From: JBBQHX01 sp035306065
Lineage (GTDB): Bacteria > Gemmatimonadota > Gemmatimonadetes > Gemmatimonadales > Gemmatimonadaceae
Assembly (NCBI GenBank): GCA_035306065.1
Contig: DATGOL010000207.1
Coordinates: forward strand, 1 to 64,000
DNA: 64,000 nucleotides
Reading direction: 5' to 3'
In this document: positions 8,237-16,769 of the stretch, piece by piece
Position numbering within the stretch: the first letter of the stretch is position 1
Layout: the number at the start of each line of letters is the position of its first letter
Translations under genes and position numbers: made by a program
Notes under the pieces: model-generated
Told to the model about the DNA's origin: nothing
The model's input: the letters and a program-made list of their open reading frames with translations, nothing else
Databases searched by the model: none

Positions 8237-11200
8237 TCAGTTGGAGTTCCCGCGATACGACTGGCGGTTGTAGTCGAACTTGAAGTCCGGCTCGGCCTTC
8301 AGCGAGATGAAGAAGCTGAAGGAGAACGCGCCCATGGGCGTTCTGGTGAACGAGAAGTTCGCCATCCAGTCGTGCAATTCGCGCTGCAGAGAAACCACGT
8401 GCGTGGCGAACTCGCTGGTTCGGAAATCATAGCTGGTCTGCCAGCTGGCTGCCCACTTTGGCGTGAGGTTGAACGACAGTGAGGAAGACAGCGAACTAAG
8501 CGGCGGGGCCACGAAAATCGGTCGGCCAATGGTGCCGGGCGTTTCCAGAGCGTCGTCTGGCGGGTTCAGCCGCACGCGCTCGAGGCATTGCTGGAATGCC
8601 ACGGGATTGAACGAAAGCGGCCCGCACTCGATTTCGGGATCCTGCATGATGATGTTCTCGCCGCTAACTGGACGCCTGCGGCTCGAACTGTAAGTCAGTG
8701 CCACGCGCCATCCCTGTCCGGACGGTATCTGCCGCATGGCGAGGCGGTTCTCACGGCCAACGATGGACTGACCGCGATCCTGCCCGAGCGCATCGGTACC
8801 CTCGTCAAAGCGCCCGCCTACCTGCTCGGACGCGGCAGTGCGGCTCACGTCCACACCGAACAGACCGGCGATGCCGCGAAAGAGCGGAGACTGCGCGTCA
8901 ACGTTGAGCGATGCCCTTACCGAGGTTCGATACGGATCGAACACAGCGGTGTCGCTCACCACGCTCCCCTTGAACAAGTCGTAGTCCACGCTCAGGTCGA
9001 AGCCCGGGAGGAGGTCGGAGCGAATGTTGTAGTTGAACGTCTGGTTGGTGAGACCGTTGCCAGTGGAGTCTGCCTTGAAGAAATCGTAGCCCAGCGACGA
9101 GAGGTTCAGTGTGAGCAGTCGGATCTTGTCGCTCTGGGATGACTGGCGAGAAGGCGAACCGGACGTATCTGCGGCCGCTTCGCGGCTGCGATATCGGGCC
9201 TCGATGTTGGTGTTCACCGACAGCCGAAGCTGGCTTTGCGGCAGCGCGCCCAGGTAACCGCGCGGGTCACGGCCAATGGCCGCAAGGAACTCGTCGCTTA
9301 CGCGTGCGGCAGGCGAGTAACCATACGAGAGCTGTGTCTGAACAGCGTGGCGGAAGCGCTCGAACGGCCCGATTCCCGGATACAGCCGGAAGAACGTTGG
9401 TGAAACGCTCGCACCGTACACGAGTCGCTTTGACTGTGAAACGAACTGCGTTCCCGTGCGCTCACTCCGCACCATGAATCCCGCGCCTGATTCAACATTC
9501 TGCAGGCTCACCGACGGCACGAAGTTCCACGATCCCTGAAGCAGGGTTGGCAGGGAGAATGACGTTTGCCAGTCGAGTGCGGTGAAATACGTTCTGGAGT
9601 ATAGGCGCTGCTCGAATCCCGTTGGGGAGAGCGTATCCACTACCTGCACCAGCTGCGGGAAATTGTCTTCCGAGTCCCTGAGGGAGAACGTGTTCTGCAG
9701 GTCCCAGCCGAAAATCCGGAGCGGGGTACCGAAGGTGAACTGAGTGTTCCGGCGATCACCCTGCACCATCAGCGTGTCAACGCCGCCACCGGCCTGCGGA
9801 AGAAGTTGCATTCCCGAGCGACCGCTGAGCTGCTCGTCCAGCGTGAGGCTGTTCGTGAGGCTGATCCGCGGATTCCATACCAGCCAGTCGCCTACCGAGA
9901 GCGGCGTGGAAGACAGGGAAAAGTTGGGGAACTGTATGTCCTTCGCGTCCCTACCGGGATACTGCGCCGCCGTACCGCCGAGGCTGTAGGTGAAAGGACC
10001 TCGCGTCTGCTGAAAGTTCGCGTTGGAGCGGATGGTGGCGAGCGAGATTCCCGGGTGCAGCGCATTGTCCCGCTGGATGGTGGTGTTGGTGGTGTAATTG
10101 AGGTTGAAGTTGAGGCTCGTGTTCGATGAGAACCGCTGACGGTGCCCCCACGAGAACTGCTGCATCTTCGTGCCGTCGTTCTGCGTGGTGTAGGCAAGCC
10201 CCACGTCACCGGACATGAAACGATCCAGCCATGTATAGCGAAGCTGCCCCGTGAAGCGCATGTAGCCCGGGTCGCCACTCGTTGGGCGGGCGCCCGAGCG
10301 CCAGTCCATCCACGTTTTCGCGTCCATGTAGTCATTGAGCGCGAAGTAGTAGCCGATGTTGTCTACCGATCGGCGATAATCGCTGCCCGAACGAATGAAC
10401 GTTGACACACCTAGCCGGGGCGCGAGAAAGCCGCTACGTCGCCCGCGTCTGAGGTCCTGGAAGAAAAACGGGAACCACGCCACCGGCACACCTTCCACGT
10501 ACATCACCGCAGGCCTGCCGACCAGAAGCCTGTCCTGAATGACCTTTACGTTCCGCGCCTCGAAGTGGTAGTGAGGCACCTCCAGGTCGCACGTGGTGAA
10601 GTGGCTGTCGTGTGCGTAGAAGCGCGAGCCGCTGGTACCGGTGGTATCTCCCACGATCGCAGCCTGCTCGCCGCAGACGAACCAGTTCTGACCCGCGTTC
10701 TCCACCGTGGTACACAGGTTGGTTACCAGTCCCTGCCGCCGCGCTACGTCATACACCAGCCTTCCACGCGCAACTATGCTCTGCGTGGGATCCTTCAGGT
10801 ACACGGTATCGCCGCGAACCTCCACCACCTGCGTGGAGTCGTTGAAGCGGATTGAGTCACCAACAACTAGTGTGGAGTCGCCGCGGTCCACCGCAGCTCG
10901 TTCACTGCTGTCGCCGCGCAGGAGGAGTGTGTTCGTGCGCGCGTCCAGGCCAACGTACGATCCCTGGTAGCGAGTGACGGTATAACCGAGCCTCGACATG
11001 AGGCTTTGCATCACCGAGTCAGCAGGCACCCAGTCTACCTGAAGCTGGCCGACAGAATCTGCGGGAATGGAATCGCGTTGCGGAATCGTGTCTCCACCGG
11101 CGCGCCGGAGTGCGGCAGCCAGCGAATCTGCACGCAAGGAGTCTGCACGCAGCGAATCTGCGCGGGTTACTGGAGGCGCGGGCACCGGCTCCTGCGCCAG

Positions 11201-11317
11201 GGCGTCAGGCGCGGGTGCTAAAAGCAGGAGGAACGTGAAAACCAGCAGTGGCCACGGAGCGCGCAGCAGTCGCGCACGATTGCCCGCCGCACGATGGCCG
11301 GTTCCCATGAGCCTCAC
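8237..11317 (-). CDS. lptD: LPS-assembly outer-membrane protein LptD
   Basis: 1026 aa. A signal peptide (about 1-42, ending ALAQ) is followed by a Ser/Asp-rich spacer with ADSLR repeats, then an OstA/LptA-like beta-jellyroll domain (about 90-260), then the long beta-barrel beginning after the segment MYVEGVPVAWFPFFFQDLRR and RRSGFLAPR, which is the family landmark. LptD inserts lipopolysaccharide into the outer leaflet. It is the last gene of the envelope operon, its ATG overlapping the tatC stop in ATGA; an ATG three codons in is an alternative. It is longer than E. coli LptD (784 aa), mostly in the barrel and N-terminal spacer. No LptE is seen here. Confidence 0.92.
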   Translation of the reverse strand: MRLMGTGHRAAGNRARLLRAPWPLLVFTFLLLLAPAPDALAQEPVPAPPVTRADSLRADSLRADSLAAALRRAGGDTIPQRDSIPADSVGQLQVDWVPADSVMQSLMSRLGYTVTRYQGSYVGLDARTNTLLLRGDSSERAAVDRGDSTLVVGDSIRFNDSTQVVEVRGDTVYLKDPTQSIVARGRLVYDVARRQGLVTNLCTTVENAGQNWFVCGEQAAIVGDTTGTSGSRFYAHDSHFTTCDLEVPHYHFEARNVKVIQDRLLVGRPAVMYVEGVPVAWFPFFFQDLRRGRRSGFLAPRLGVSTFIRSGSDYRRSVDNIGYYFALNDYMDAKTWMDWRSGARPTSGDPGYMRFTGQLRYTWLDRFMSGDVGLAYTTQNDGTKMQQFSWGHRQRFSSNTSLNFNLNYTTNTTIQRDNALHPGISLATIRSNANFQQTRGPFTYSLGGTAAQYPGRDAKDIQFPNFSLSSTPLSVGDWLVWNPRISLTNSLTLDEQLSGRSGMQLLPQAGGGVDTLMVQGDRRNTQFTFGTPLRIFGWDLQNTFSLRDSEDNFPQLVQVVDTLSPTGFEQRLYSRTYFTALDWQTSFSLPTLLQGSWNFVPSVSLQNVESGAGFMVRSERTGTQFVSQSKRLVYGASVSPTFFRLYPGIGPFERFRHAVQTQLSYGYSPAARVSDEFLAAIGRDPRGYLGALPQSQLRLSVNTNIEARYRSREAAADTSGSPSRQSSQSDKIRLLTLNLSSLGYDFFKADSTGNGLTNQTFNYNIRSDLLPGFDLSVDYDLFKGSVVSDTAVFDPYRTSVRASLNVDAQSPLFRGIAGLFGVDVSRTAASEQVGGRFDEGTDALGQDRGQSIVGRENRLAMRQIPSGQGWRVALTYSSSRRRPVSGENIIMQDPEIECGPLSFNPVAFQQCLERVRLNPPDDALETPGTIGRPIFVAPPLSSLSSSLSFNLTPKWAASWQTSYDFRTSEFATHVVSLQRELHDWMANFSFTRTPMGAFSFSFFISLKAEPDFKFDYNRQSYRGNSN
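11121..11165 (-). repeat. Three 15-bp tandem units coding ADSLR
   Basis: Three adjacent 15-bp near-copies (plus strand, AGCGAATCTGCACGC type) encode the repeated pentapeptide ADSLR in the LptD N-terminal spacer, just after the signal peptide. They are in frame and imperfect (third-position and purine changes). Confidence 0.85.
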
Positions 11318-12102
11318 GCCACGGCACCCGCGGCATCGTCTGCCGCTGCCTTGGCAGCCTTGCGGCGCTGCAGGCGATAGATCACCTCACTCACCACCAC
11401 GCTGAACTCGTACAGCAGGTAGAGCGGGATGCTCATGGCTGCCAGCGAGATCGGATCGCCCCCGGGCGTTATGAAAGCGGCGAGTACCACGCAGACTATT
11501 ACCGCATGTCTGCGGAACTTGTGCAGCATCTGCGGCGTTACGATGCCCAGCGCCGTTAGCGCCAGTATGATGATCGGCAGTTCGAAGACTGCGCCAAACG
11601 CAAGCGACATGGACGTTGCCATGCCGAAGTAGCCGCTGGCCGTAATGAATGGCGCGAGTACGTCGCTCTGAAAGCTGAGCAGGAAGCGCAGCGTGAGAGG
11701 CAGGATCACCAGGTACGATAGTGCCACGCCACCCATGAACAGGAGTGTGGCGAAGAAGATCATCGGTACCACGACGCGCTTTTCGTGGCGATACAGGCCT
11801 GGCGAGATGAACGCCCAGAGCTGCCACAGCACCACCGGAAGGGCGATGATGAGTCCGAGGGCGAAGGAGAGGCCCATTACGATCTTGAATGCGTCTGCGG
11901 GACCCGTGTAGACCAGCTGGCCATCCATCAGAAACGGAAGTACCGGCCTGGCAAGGAACTCCACAACCTTGTACTTCGTGATCAGCGTGAAGGCAATGAC
12001 CACGCCTACCACCAGCGCCCCCAGAGACTTCAGAATTCGGTGTCGCAGTTCCTCGAGATGATCGAGGAAAGGCATCTCGGCGCCTGAAGCTGTCTGCGCC
12101 AT
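11314..12102 (-). CDS. tatC: Sec-independent translocase TatC
   Basis: 262 aa with six hydrophobic segments. The N-terminal FLDHLEELRHRI motif and the WAFISPGLYRHEKR loop are the TatC signature-recognition sites for twin-arginine signal peptides. TatC forms the receptor core of the Tat translocase in the inner membrane. It starts 23 nt after cpoB and overlaps lptD by 4 nt. The tail from about residue 248 is Ala-rich. Its TatA partner is encoded about 7 kb away at 3898-4173. Confidence 0.95.
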   Translation of the reverse strand: MAQTASGAEMPFLDHLEELRHRILKSLGALVVGVVIAFTLITKYKVVEFLARPVLPFLMDGQLVYTGPADAFKIVMGLSFALGLIIALPVVLWQLWAFISPGLYRHEKRVVVPMIFFATLLFMGGVALSYLVILPLTLRFLLSFQSDVLAPFITASGYFGMATSMSLAFGAVFELPIIILALTALGIVTPQMLHKFRRHAVIVCVVLAAFITPGGDPISLAAMSIPLYLLYEFSVVVSEVIYRLQRRKAAKAAADDAAGAVA

Positions 12103-12125
12103 ACTGGTGGGCCTGGGTATCAGGG

Positions 12126-12935
12126 TCAGTTCGACGGCAGGCGCGAACGCGCCAGCGTCGCCGCGTCGGAACGCGGATACTGCTCCACCACATCGCGGAA
12201 GATTGCTTCCGCTTCCTGCGAGCGGCCCTGGTCTTCCAGGAAGACGCCGTGCTTGTACATCGCGGTGGGAGCTTCGTTACTGCGCGGGAAACGTGTGTAT
12301 ACCTGAACGAACACACTGTCAGCCGACTCCAGGTCACCCTCGGCAGCGTGAGCCTCGCCAAGATAGAAAGTGGCCTGTGGAACCAGGTCTGACGTGGGAT
12401 AGAGGCGGAGCAGCTCCTCGAGCCCGCGACGCGCAGTTCCGGCACTGCCGCGTCGCAGCTGGTCTATCGAGATCTGCAGGAGCTGAGCGGGCCCGGGTGC
12501 AGCGGGCGCAGGCGGCTCGGCAGAGACTCCGGGCGTCGCACTGGCGGCTCCTCCGGAGTCCGGAATGATGGGCTCCATTCGGTTGCGCTGCTCCAGCTCG
12601 GCCCGAAGGTCCAGAATCCTCGCCTGGCTCTGGCCAGTGAGCTCCTGAATCTGGATGAGAAGCTGGCCGATGTTGTAAAGGTCCTCGCGCGTGCTGCCCT
12701 GCAGGCGCGTGAGGCGCGTGCTCAGGCCGCGAAGCGAATCGTCCATGACGGCCAATTGGCCGGAGAGTGAAGCAATTGCCTCACGATTGAGCGAGTCGGA
12801 ACGCAGCCCCTGCTCATGCATTGTCCGAATGTCGCCCTGCAGCACTCTCACGTCGTTGCGAGTGGCGAAGCACCCTCCCGCTGCGAAAAGCAGCGGGAGG
12901 AGCACCACGCCAGCGCGCGTTGAAAATACGCTCAC
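12126..12935 (-). CDS. cpoB: CpoB/YbgF-like periplasmic TPR lipoprotein
   Basis: 269 aa from GTG 12935, which overlaps the pal stop (GTGA). The longer open frame upstream would run through pal and is not used. A lipoprotein-type signal ends at Cys22 (AAGGC, a slightly atypical lipobox). Residues about 30-115 are coiled-coil, as in YbgF trimerisation domains, and residues about 155-265 hold TPRs. CpoB links Tol-Pal to septal peptidoglycan synthesis. In E. coli it is also the gene directly after pal. Here tatC follows 23 nt later. Confidence 0.85.
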   Translation of the reverse strand: MSVFSTRAGVVLLPLLFAAGGCFATRNDVRVLQGDIRTMHEQGLRSDSLNREAIASLSGQLAVMDDSLRGLSTRLTRLQGSTREDLYNIGQLLIQIQELTGQSQARILDLRAELEQRNRMEPIIPDSGGAASATPGVSAEPPAPAAPGPAQLLQISIDQLRRGSAGTARRGLEELLRLYPTSDLVPQATFYLGEAHAAEGDLESADSVFVQVYTRFPRSNEAPTAMYKHGVFLEDQGRSQEAEAIFRDVVEQYPRSDAATLARSRLPSN

Positions 12936-13504
12936 TGCTGTACCCGTATCTGTCCGCCGAGCATGTCGAACTCGGCACGACGGTTCATTTGCCACGCCTG
13001 TTCGTTGGAGCCCATCTGAGCAGGCTGCTCCTCACCGGCGCTGGTGGTTTCGATTCGATTACCGGAAATGCCGAACTGCTCCAGGTAGCGACGAACTGAT
13101 CCTGCACGACGCTGACCAAGTGCCAGATTGTACTCATCGGAGCCGCGCTCGTCGGTGTGGCCCGTGATGCGGATGCTGATGTCCGTGTTTGCTGCAAGAA
13201 TCGGCACCTTGGCGTCGAGCGTGGCCCGCGCCCTCTCCGACAGCTCGCTCTGGTCGAACTCGAAGTACACAGGTGCCAGCAGGGACGCACGAGCTTCCGC
13301 AATGCGACGCTCACGCTCTGCTGCTTCACGAGCGGCCGCGTCCCGAGCTGCAGCCTCGGCGTCAGCGTTGCTCGGCGTTGTGGGGGTGGTTACCACTGCG
13401 GGCTCCGGCTCCGGCATTGGCTCCGGTTCCGGATCCTTACGGCACGCAGAAAGCGTTAGGACACCTGCGACTGCCAGCGAGAGTGCTTGCCTGATTGAGA
13501 TCAT
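12932..13504 (-). CDS. pal: Peptidoglycan-associated lipoprotein Pal
   Basis: 190 aa. A lipoprotein signal ends at LSA-Cys21, then comes a Pro/Glu linker, an Ala/Glu/Arg helix and an OmpA-like domain (about 85-185) with GHTDERG and the ALGQRRA helix, whose Asp and Arg bind the diaminopimelate of peptidoglycan. Pal anchors the outer membrane to the cell wall and is moved by TolB/TolQRA. It lies 43 nt after tolB and overlaps cpoB. Confidence 0.96.
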   Translation of the reverse strand: MISIRQALSLAVAGVLTLSACRKDPEPEPMPEPEPAVVTTPTTPSNADAEAAARDAAAREAAERERRIAEARASLLAPVYFEFDQSELSERARATLDAKVPILAANTDISIRITGHTDERGSDEYNLALGQRRAGSVRRYLEQFGISGNRIETTSAGEEQPAQMGSNEQAWQMNRRAEFDMLGGQIRVQQ

Positions 13505-13547
13505 GTTCGCTCCGAGTGGGGGGATGTCGCGACGGAACGCGGGTAAG

Positions 13548-14894
13548 CTAATTCACACCGCCCGGTTCCGGAGCGGCTGTAAAGCGACCACCAAGGTTTC
13601 CCGACCAGGAAGCGAGTCGGGCGCCTGCATCGCGCGTGAGCTGTCGCGCACGTCCTGATTCTGCATCCATGATCCAGAGCTGGCGGCTGCCGCTTCGCGT
13701 TGACGTGAACACGATATGCCGCCCATCCGGAGCCCATGAGGGGTCTTCGTTCTGCCCGTCGCTGGTGAGCTGACGAACCCGGCGGTCCCTCAGCCCCAGT
13801 GCCACGATCTGGAAGCGACCGTCAATCCGCGACTGAAACGCCACAGACACGTTATCCGGCGACCAGGATGGATTGCTCCGGTAGCTCTGGTCTCCGAAGT
13901 TGAAGGGCGTAAGCTGCTCCGGATTCGAGCCGTCAATTCCGGACACGTATACCTCGGGGTTGCCGATGCGATCAGTGGTAAACGCGAGACGACGACCGTC
14001 GGGACTGAACGTTGGCGAAGTACTGATGCGACCGCGGCTTACCGTCAGGCGCCGAACGGGCCCGGTTGCGAAGGCGGCAGTCATGTAGATGTCCGTGCCT
14101 CCGTCATCGGCAACGGCGTACGCCAGGTTGGAGCCGTCCGGTGAGAATACCGGCACCATGTTCGTGCCGCGGCGGGAGTGGGGATGAATGCGAGACGTTC
14201 CGGCCTGGACGTCGTGGATCACGATGCGAACACCGTCGTCCTGAAGGAGGCCGAAGGCCACGAAACGGCCAGTGGGGTGCCAGCTGGGCGAGAGTGCGAT
14301 GCCGTCACCGCCCACCGTGTTCACCACGTGACCGTCGCTGTCCACAAGCCTGATACGCCCATTCGACGTATACGCGATTCGTGTGGCGGCAATTCCGCGT
14401 ACTCCGGTAACCCATGACTCGATCTCGTCTGCGACCGCATGTACGGCGAGTCGCCACTCCGCAGCCTGTGAAGCGGACGGAAGCTGGAACGAGCGAGTGC
14501 GCGCCACGTTCTGCTTGTTGACGTCATGCACCTGCACGGTGAGACCACCGGCAGCAGTAACGGCTGCCTGCACGATGCCGGTTGCGCCCAGGCGAGCGTA
14601 CAGCGGGTAGTTAGGCCTGCCGTCGGCACCGGGGCTGATGCTCAGGTCACTCCCCTGCCCGCCGATCACGTTGATTCGATCGCCGTAGTCAAAGTCGCGC
14701 TGAAGCATGGCGCGTATGGAATCACCGCCCGCTCCTGCCACGGGCAGAACCACGATTCCCGGCTTGGCCGTTGGATCGTAGGTGAGTCCGATGCGCACGC
14801 CTTCCACTTCTTCCTGTGCATGAAGAGGCGCAGCGGCCGGCATTGAAAGCGCTACCGCGGCAAAGCCCACGAGCGCAAGAAGTCGATGGTGCAT
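13548..14894 (-). CDS. tolB: Tol-Pal periplasmic protein TolB
   Basis: 448 aa. Signal peptide (about 1-26, ending LHAQ), an N-terminal alpha/beta domain (about 30-150), then a six-bladed propeller whose blades repeat FSPDGRRLAFTTDRxGNPEVY-type motifs. TolB cycles between Pal and TolA during outer-membrane constriction. Start ATG 14894 overlaps the tolA-like stop in TGATG. Length matches E. coli TolB (430 aa). Confidence 0.95.
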   Translation of the reverse strand: MHHRLLALVGFAAVALSMPAAAPLHAQEEVEGVRIGLTYDPTAKPGIVVLPVAGAGGDSIRAMLQRDFDYGDRINVIGGQGSDLSISPGADGRPNYPLYARLGATGIVQAAVTAAGGLTVQVHDVNKQNVARTRSFQLPSASQAAEWRLAVHAVADEIESWVTGVRGIAATRIAYTSNGRIRLVDSDGHVVNTVGGDGIALSPSWHPTGRFVAFGLLQDDGVRIVIHDVQAGTSRIHPHSRRGTNMVPVFSPDGSNLAYAVADDGGTDIYMTAAFATGPVRRLTVSRGRISTSPTFSPDGRRLAFTTDRIGNPEVYVSGIDGSNPEQLTPFNFGDQSYRSNPSWSPDNVSVAFQSRIDGRFQIVALGLRDRRVRQLTSDGQNEDPSWAPDGRHIVFTSTRSGSRQLWIMDAESGRARQLTRDAGARLASWSGNLGGRFTAAPEPGGVN

Positions 14895-15634
14895 CAGCGA
14901 ATCAGTTTGGGGTCGAAGCTGAAGAACACGGGCAGGATGTCATCCGAGAACCCGCCGGGCAACGAGCCGAACACGCGGTCCTTCCCTGCTGACTCTACTG
15001 CTCCAAGCGCCTCCTGGTCGAACAGAAAGTCGCCAGAGCGCTTGATGAGTCGAAGTTCGGACACAGACCCGTCGCGATTGATCTTGAAGTGAACCTCGGC
15101 CGTATAGCTGCGTGCGTTGTCTGGCTTGAAACGTACAGCAATCTGCCGTACAACGTTTTCCAGATAAGCCGGGTAGGGAAAGTCGATCCCTCGCAGCTGA
15201 ACGTTTGCCACGTCCGTCCCGCGGCCACCCTCCGGCCCGCCACCCGCAACCGGTGCGTCGCGCGGAACAGGCGCACTCTTCTCCGTGATGTTCGGTGTCG
15301 CGCGCTGCGGCGGTCGCTCCGCCGGGGCCTTTTCCGAGGGTGGCGGCGGCATGGTGGTGGGCTGCACAACTTCAGGGGCCGGTGGAGCGGGCTGCGGCTC
15401 CGCCGGTGCAGGTACCGGCTCGCTCGCCGGCGGTTGTACCACGCCCATCTGCCGCGGTCCGGCTGGAGCCGCCACCAGCGACACCTTGTAAACAGGGGGA
15501 CGCGCAAGCCCGTCGCCGGCGGTGCTGCGAACCGCCAGCATCGTCAGGGCAACGAGACCGGCATGCAGAAGCACCGACGCGCCGAGTGTGTACCCGAGCG
15601 CCGGACGTTCAGCTGCGCGCGCCCGCTGAGCCAT
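14894..15634 (-). CDS. tolA: TolA/TonB-family energy-transducing protein
   Basis: 246 aa. One membrane helix near the N-terminus (about 17-38), a Pro/Ala/Glu-rich periplasmic spacer (about 75-130) and a C-terminal TonB-like domain (about 150-240) with YPAYLENVVRQI and VHFKINRDGSV. Its place between tolR and tolB makes it the functional TolA, although the C-terminal fold is TonB-type, as is common outside the Proteobacteria. Both ends overlap neighbours by one base (TGATG). Confidence 0.85.
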   Translation of the reverse strand: MAQRARAAERPALGYTLGASVLLHAGLVALTMLAVRSTAGDGLARPPVYKVSLVAAPAGPRQMGVVQPPASEPVPAPAEPQPAPPAPEVVQPTTMPPPPSEKAPAERPPQRATPNITEKSAPVPRDAPVAGGGPEGGRGTDVANVQLRGIDFPYPAYLENVVRQIAVRFKPDNARSYTAEVHFKINRDGSVSELRLIKRSGDFLFDQEALGAVESAGKDRVFGSLPGGFSDDILPVFFSFDPKLIR

Positions 15635-16050
15635 CAGCGAATTGCCTCGGGCTCCAGGACCATTCCGATATCGCCCACACCCGAGGCCCGCATGTGTGCG
15701 AGCACGCGTGCAACGGTACCGTAGTCAACACTCTCGTCTGCCCGCAGATACACACCCTGATCCATCTTGCCTTCCGCGAACACCGAGAACGACTCCACGA
15801 ACTGACCGTACGTAAGCTCGATGTCCCCCACGTAGATGGCTCCGGACTGCGTAACCGACACTACCAGGCCGCTGCGAGCGTCGAGCGGTCGTGATTCACC
15901 CTGCGGGAGAGCCACGTCGATTCCGCCCTGCATCATGGGCGCCGTGATCATGAAGATGATCATCAGAAGCATCATCACGTCGATGAGACTCACCACGTTT
16001 ATCTCGGCGTTGATCTGCATCCGGTTCCTTCCCCGGCGCCGTGATGACAT
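15634..16050 (-). CDS. tolR: ExbD/TolR-family protein
   Basis: 138 aa. A short cytoplasmic N-terminus, one membrane helix (about 18-40) with NVVSLIDVMMLLMIIFM, whose Asp is the proton-path residue of the family, then a small periplasmic domain. Works with TolQ to harvest the proton gradient for Tol-Pal. TGATG overlaps with both neighbours. Confidence 0.94.
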   Translation of the reverse strand: MSSRRRGRNRMQINAEINVVSLIDVMMLLMIIFMITAPMMQGGIDVALPQGESRPLDARSGLVVSVTQSGAIYVGDIELTYGQFVESFSVFAEGKMDQGVYLRADESVDYGTVARVLAHMRASGVGDIGMVLEPEAIR

Positions 16051-16769
16051 CAGATCCGTCCCTCTCTCACGAGCAGTGCGATTAGCTCGGAACCGAAGCC
16101 TTCGAGGTCGCCCTCAACGCGGTTCAGCCGGTTCGCAAAGATGTTGTAGCCGAACACGGCCGGAATGGCCACCGCCAGTGCAGCAGCCGTGGCTGTGAGT
16201 GCAATGGCAACGCCTGGAGCAACAGCGGCGAGATTCCCCGAGCCTGTGGTCGCTACCCCGAGGAACGCAGATATGATCCCGAACACCGTGCCCAGCAGGC
16301 CGAGCAGTGGGCTCACGGAGCCGATCGTTGCGAGCCAGGGCAGAAAGCGGCCCAGGTGGTCGCGTTCGGCGGCTGTTTCGGAATCCAGCACATAGCGGAG
16401 CGCTTCCACCTGGGAACCGCTGAACCTGGCTGCCCGCTCGGACGTGCCCGCAAGGGCGGGTACGGTTTCCACGAGGAAGAGGCGCGCTCTTTCGAACACC
16501 CGGCTGAATGGTCCCGGAGGGGCACGGCGGGCAGCACCGATAGCCTCGTCCAGCGTCTGTGCGCGTTCGAAATCAGCCATGAATCGCTCCCCCGCCCGGC
16601 CCACGCGCCTGAATTCGACGGCCTTGGCCAGGATGATCATCCAGCTCACCAGTGAGAGCAGTGCGAGCACCACGAGCACACCCTGCTCGATGGGGCTGGC
16701 CTGCGTGACCATCTGCCATGGTGTGGTGGGTACAGCGCCGGCGACCTGCGCGATCAGGAACGGATTCAT
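16050..16769 (-). CDS. tolQ: ExbB/TolQ-family proton channel subunit
   Basis: 239 aa with three membrane helices (about 28-50, 145-170 and 185-210) and the GLLGTVFGI signature preceding helix 2. It partners TolR to form the stator that drives the TolA-like protein. Start ATG 16769 overlaps the epimerase stop in ATGA, so the sugar epimerase is translationally coupled to the Tol operon. Confidence 0.94.
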   Translation of the reverse strand: MNPFLIAQVAGAVPTTPWQMVTQASPIEQGVLVVLALLSLVSWMIILAKAVEFRRVGRAGERFMADFERAQTLDEAIGAARRAPPGPFSRVFERARLFLVETVPALAGTSERAARFSGSQVEALRYVLDSETAAERDHLGRFLPWLATIGSVSPLLGLLGTVFGIISAFLGVATTGSGNLAAVAPGVAIALTATAAALAVAIPAVFGYNIFANRLNRVEGDLEGFGSELIALLVREGRI

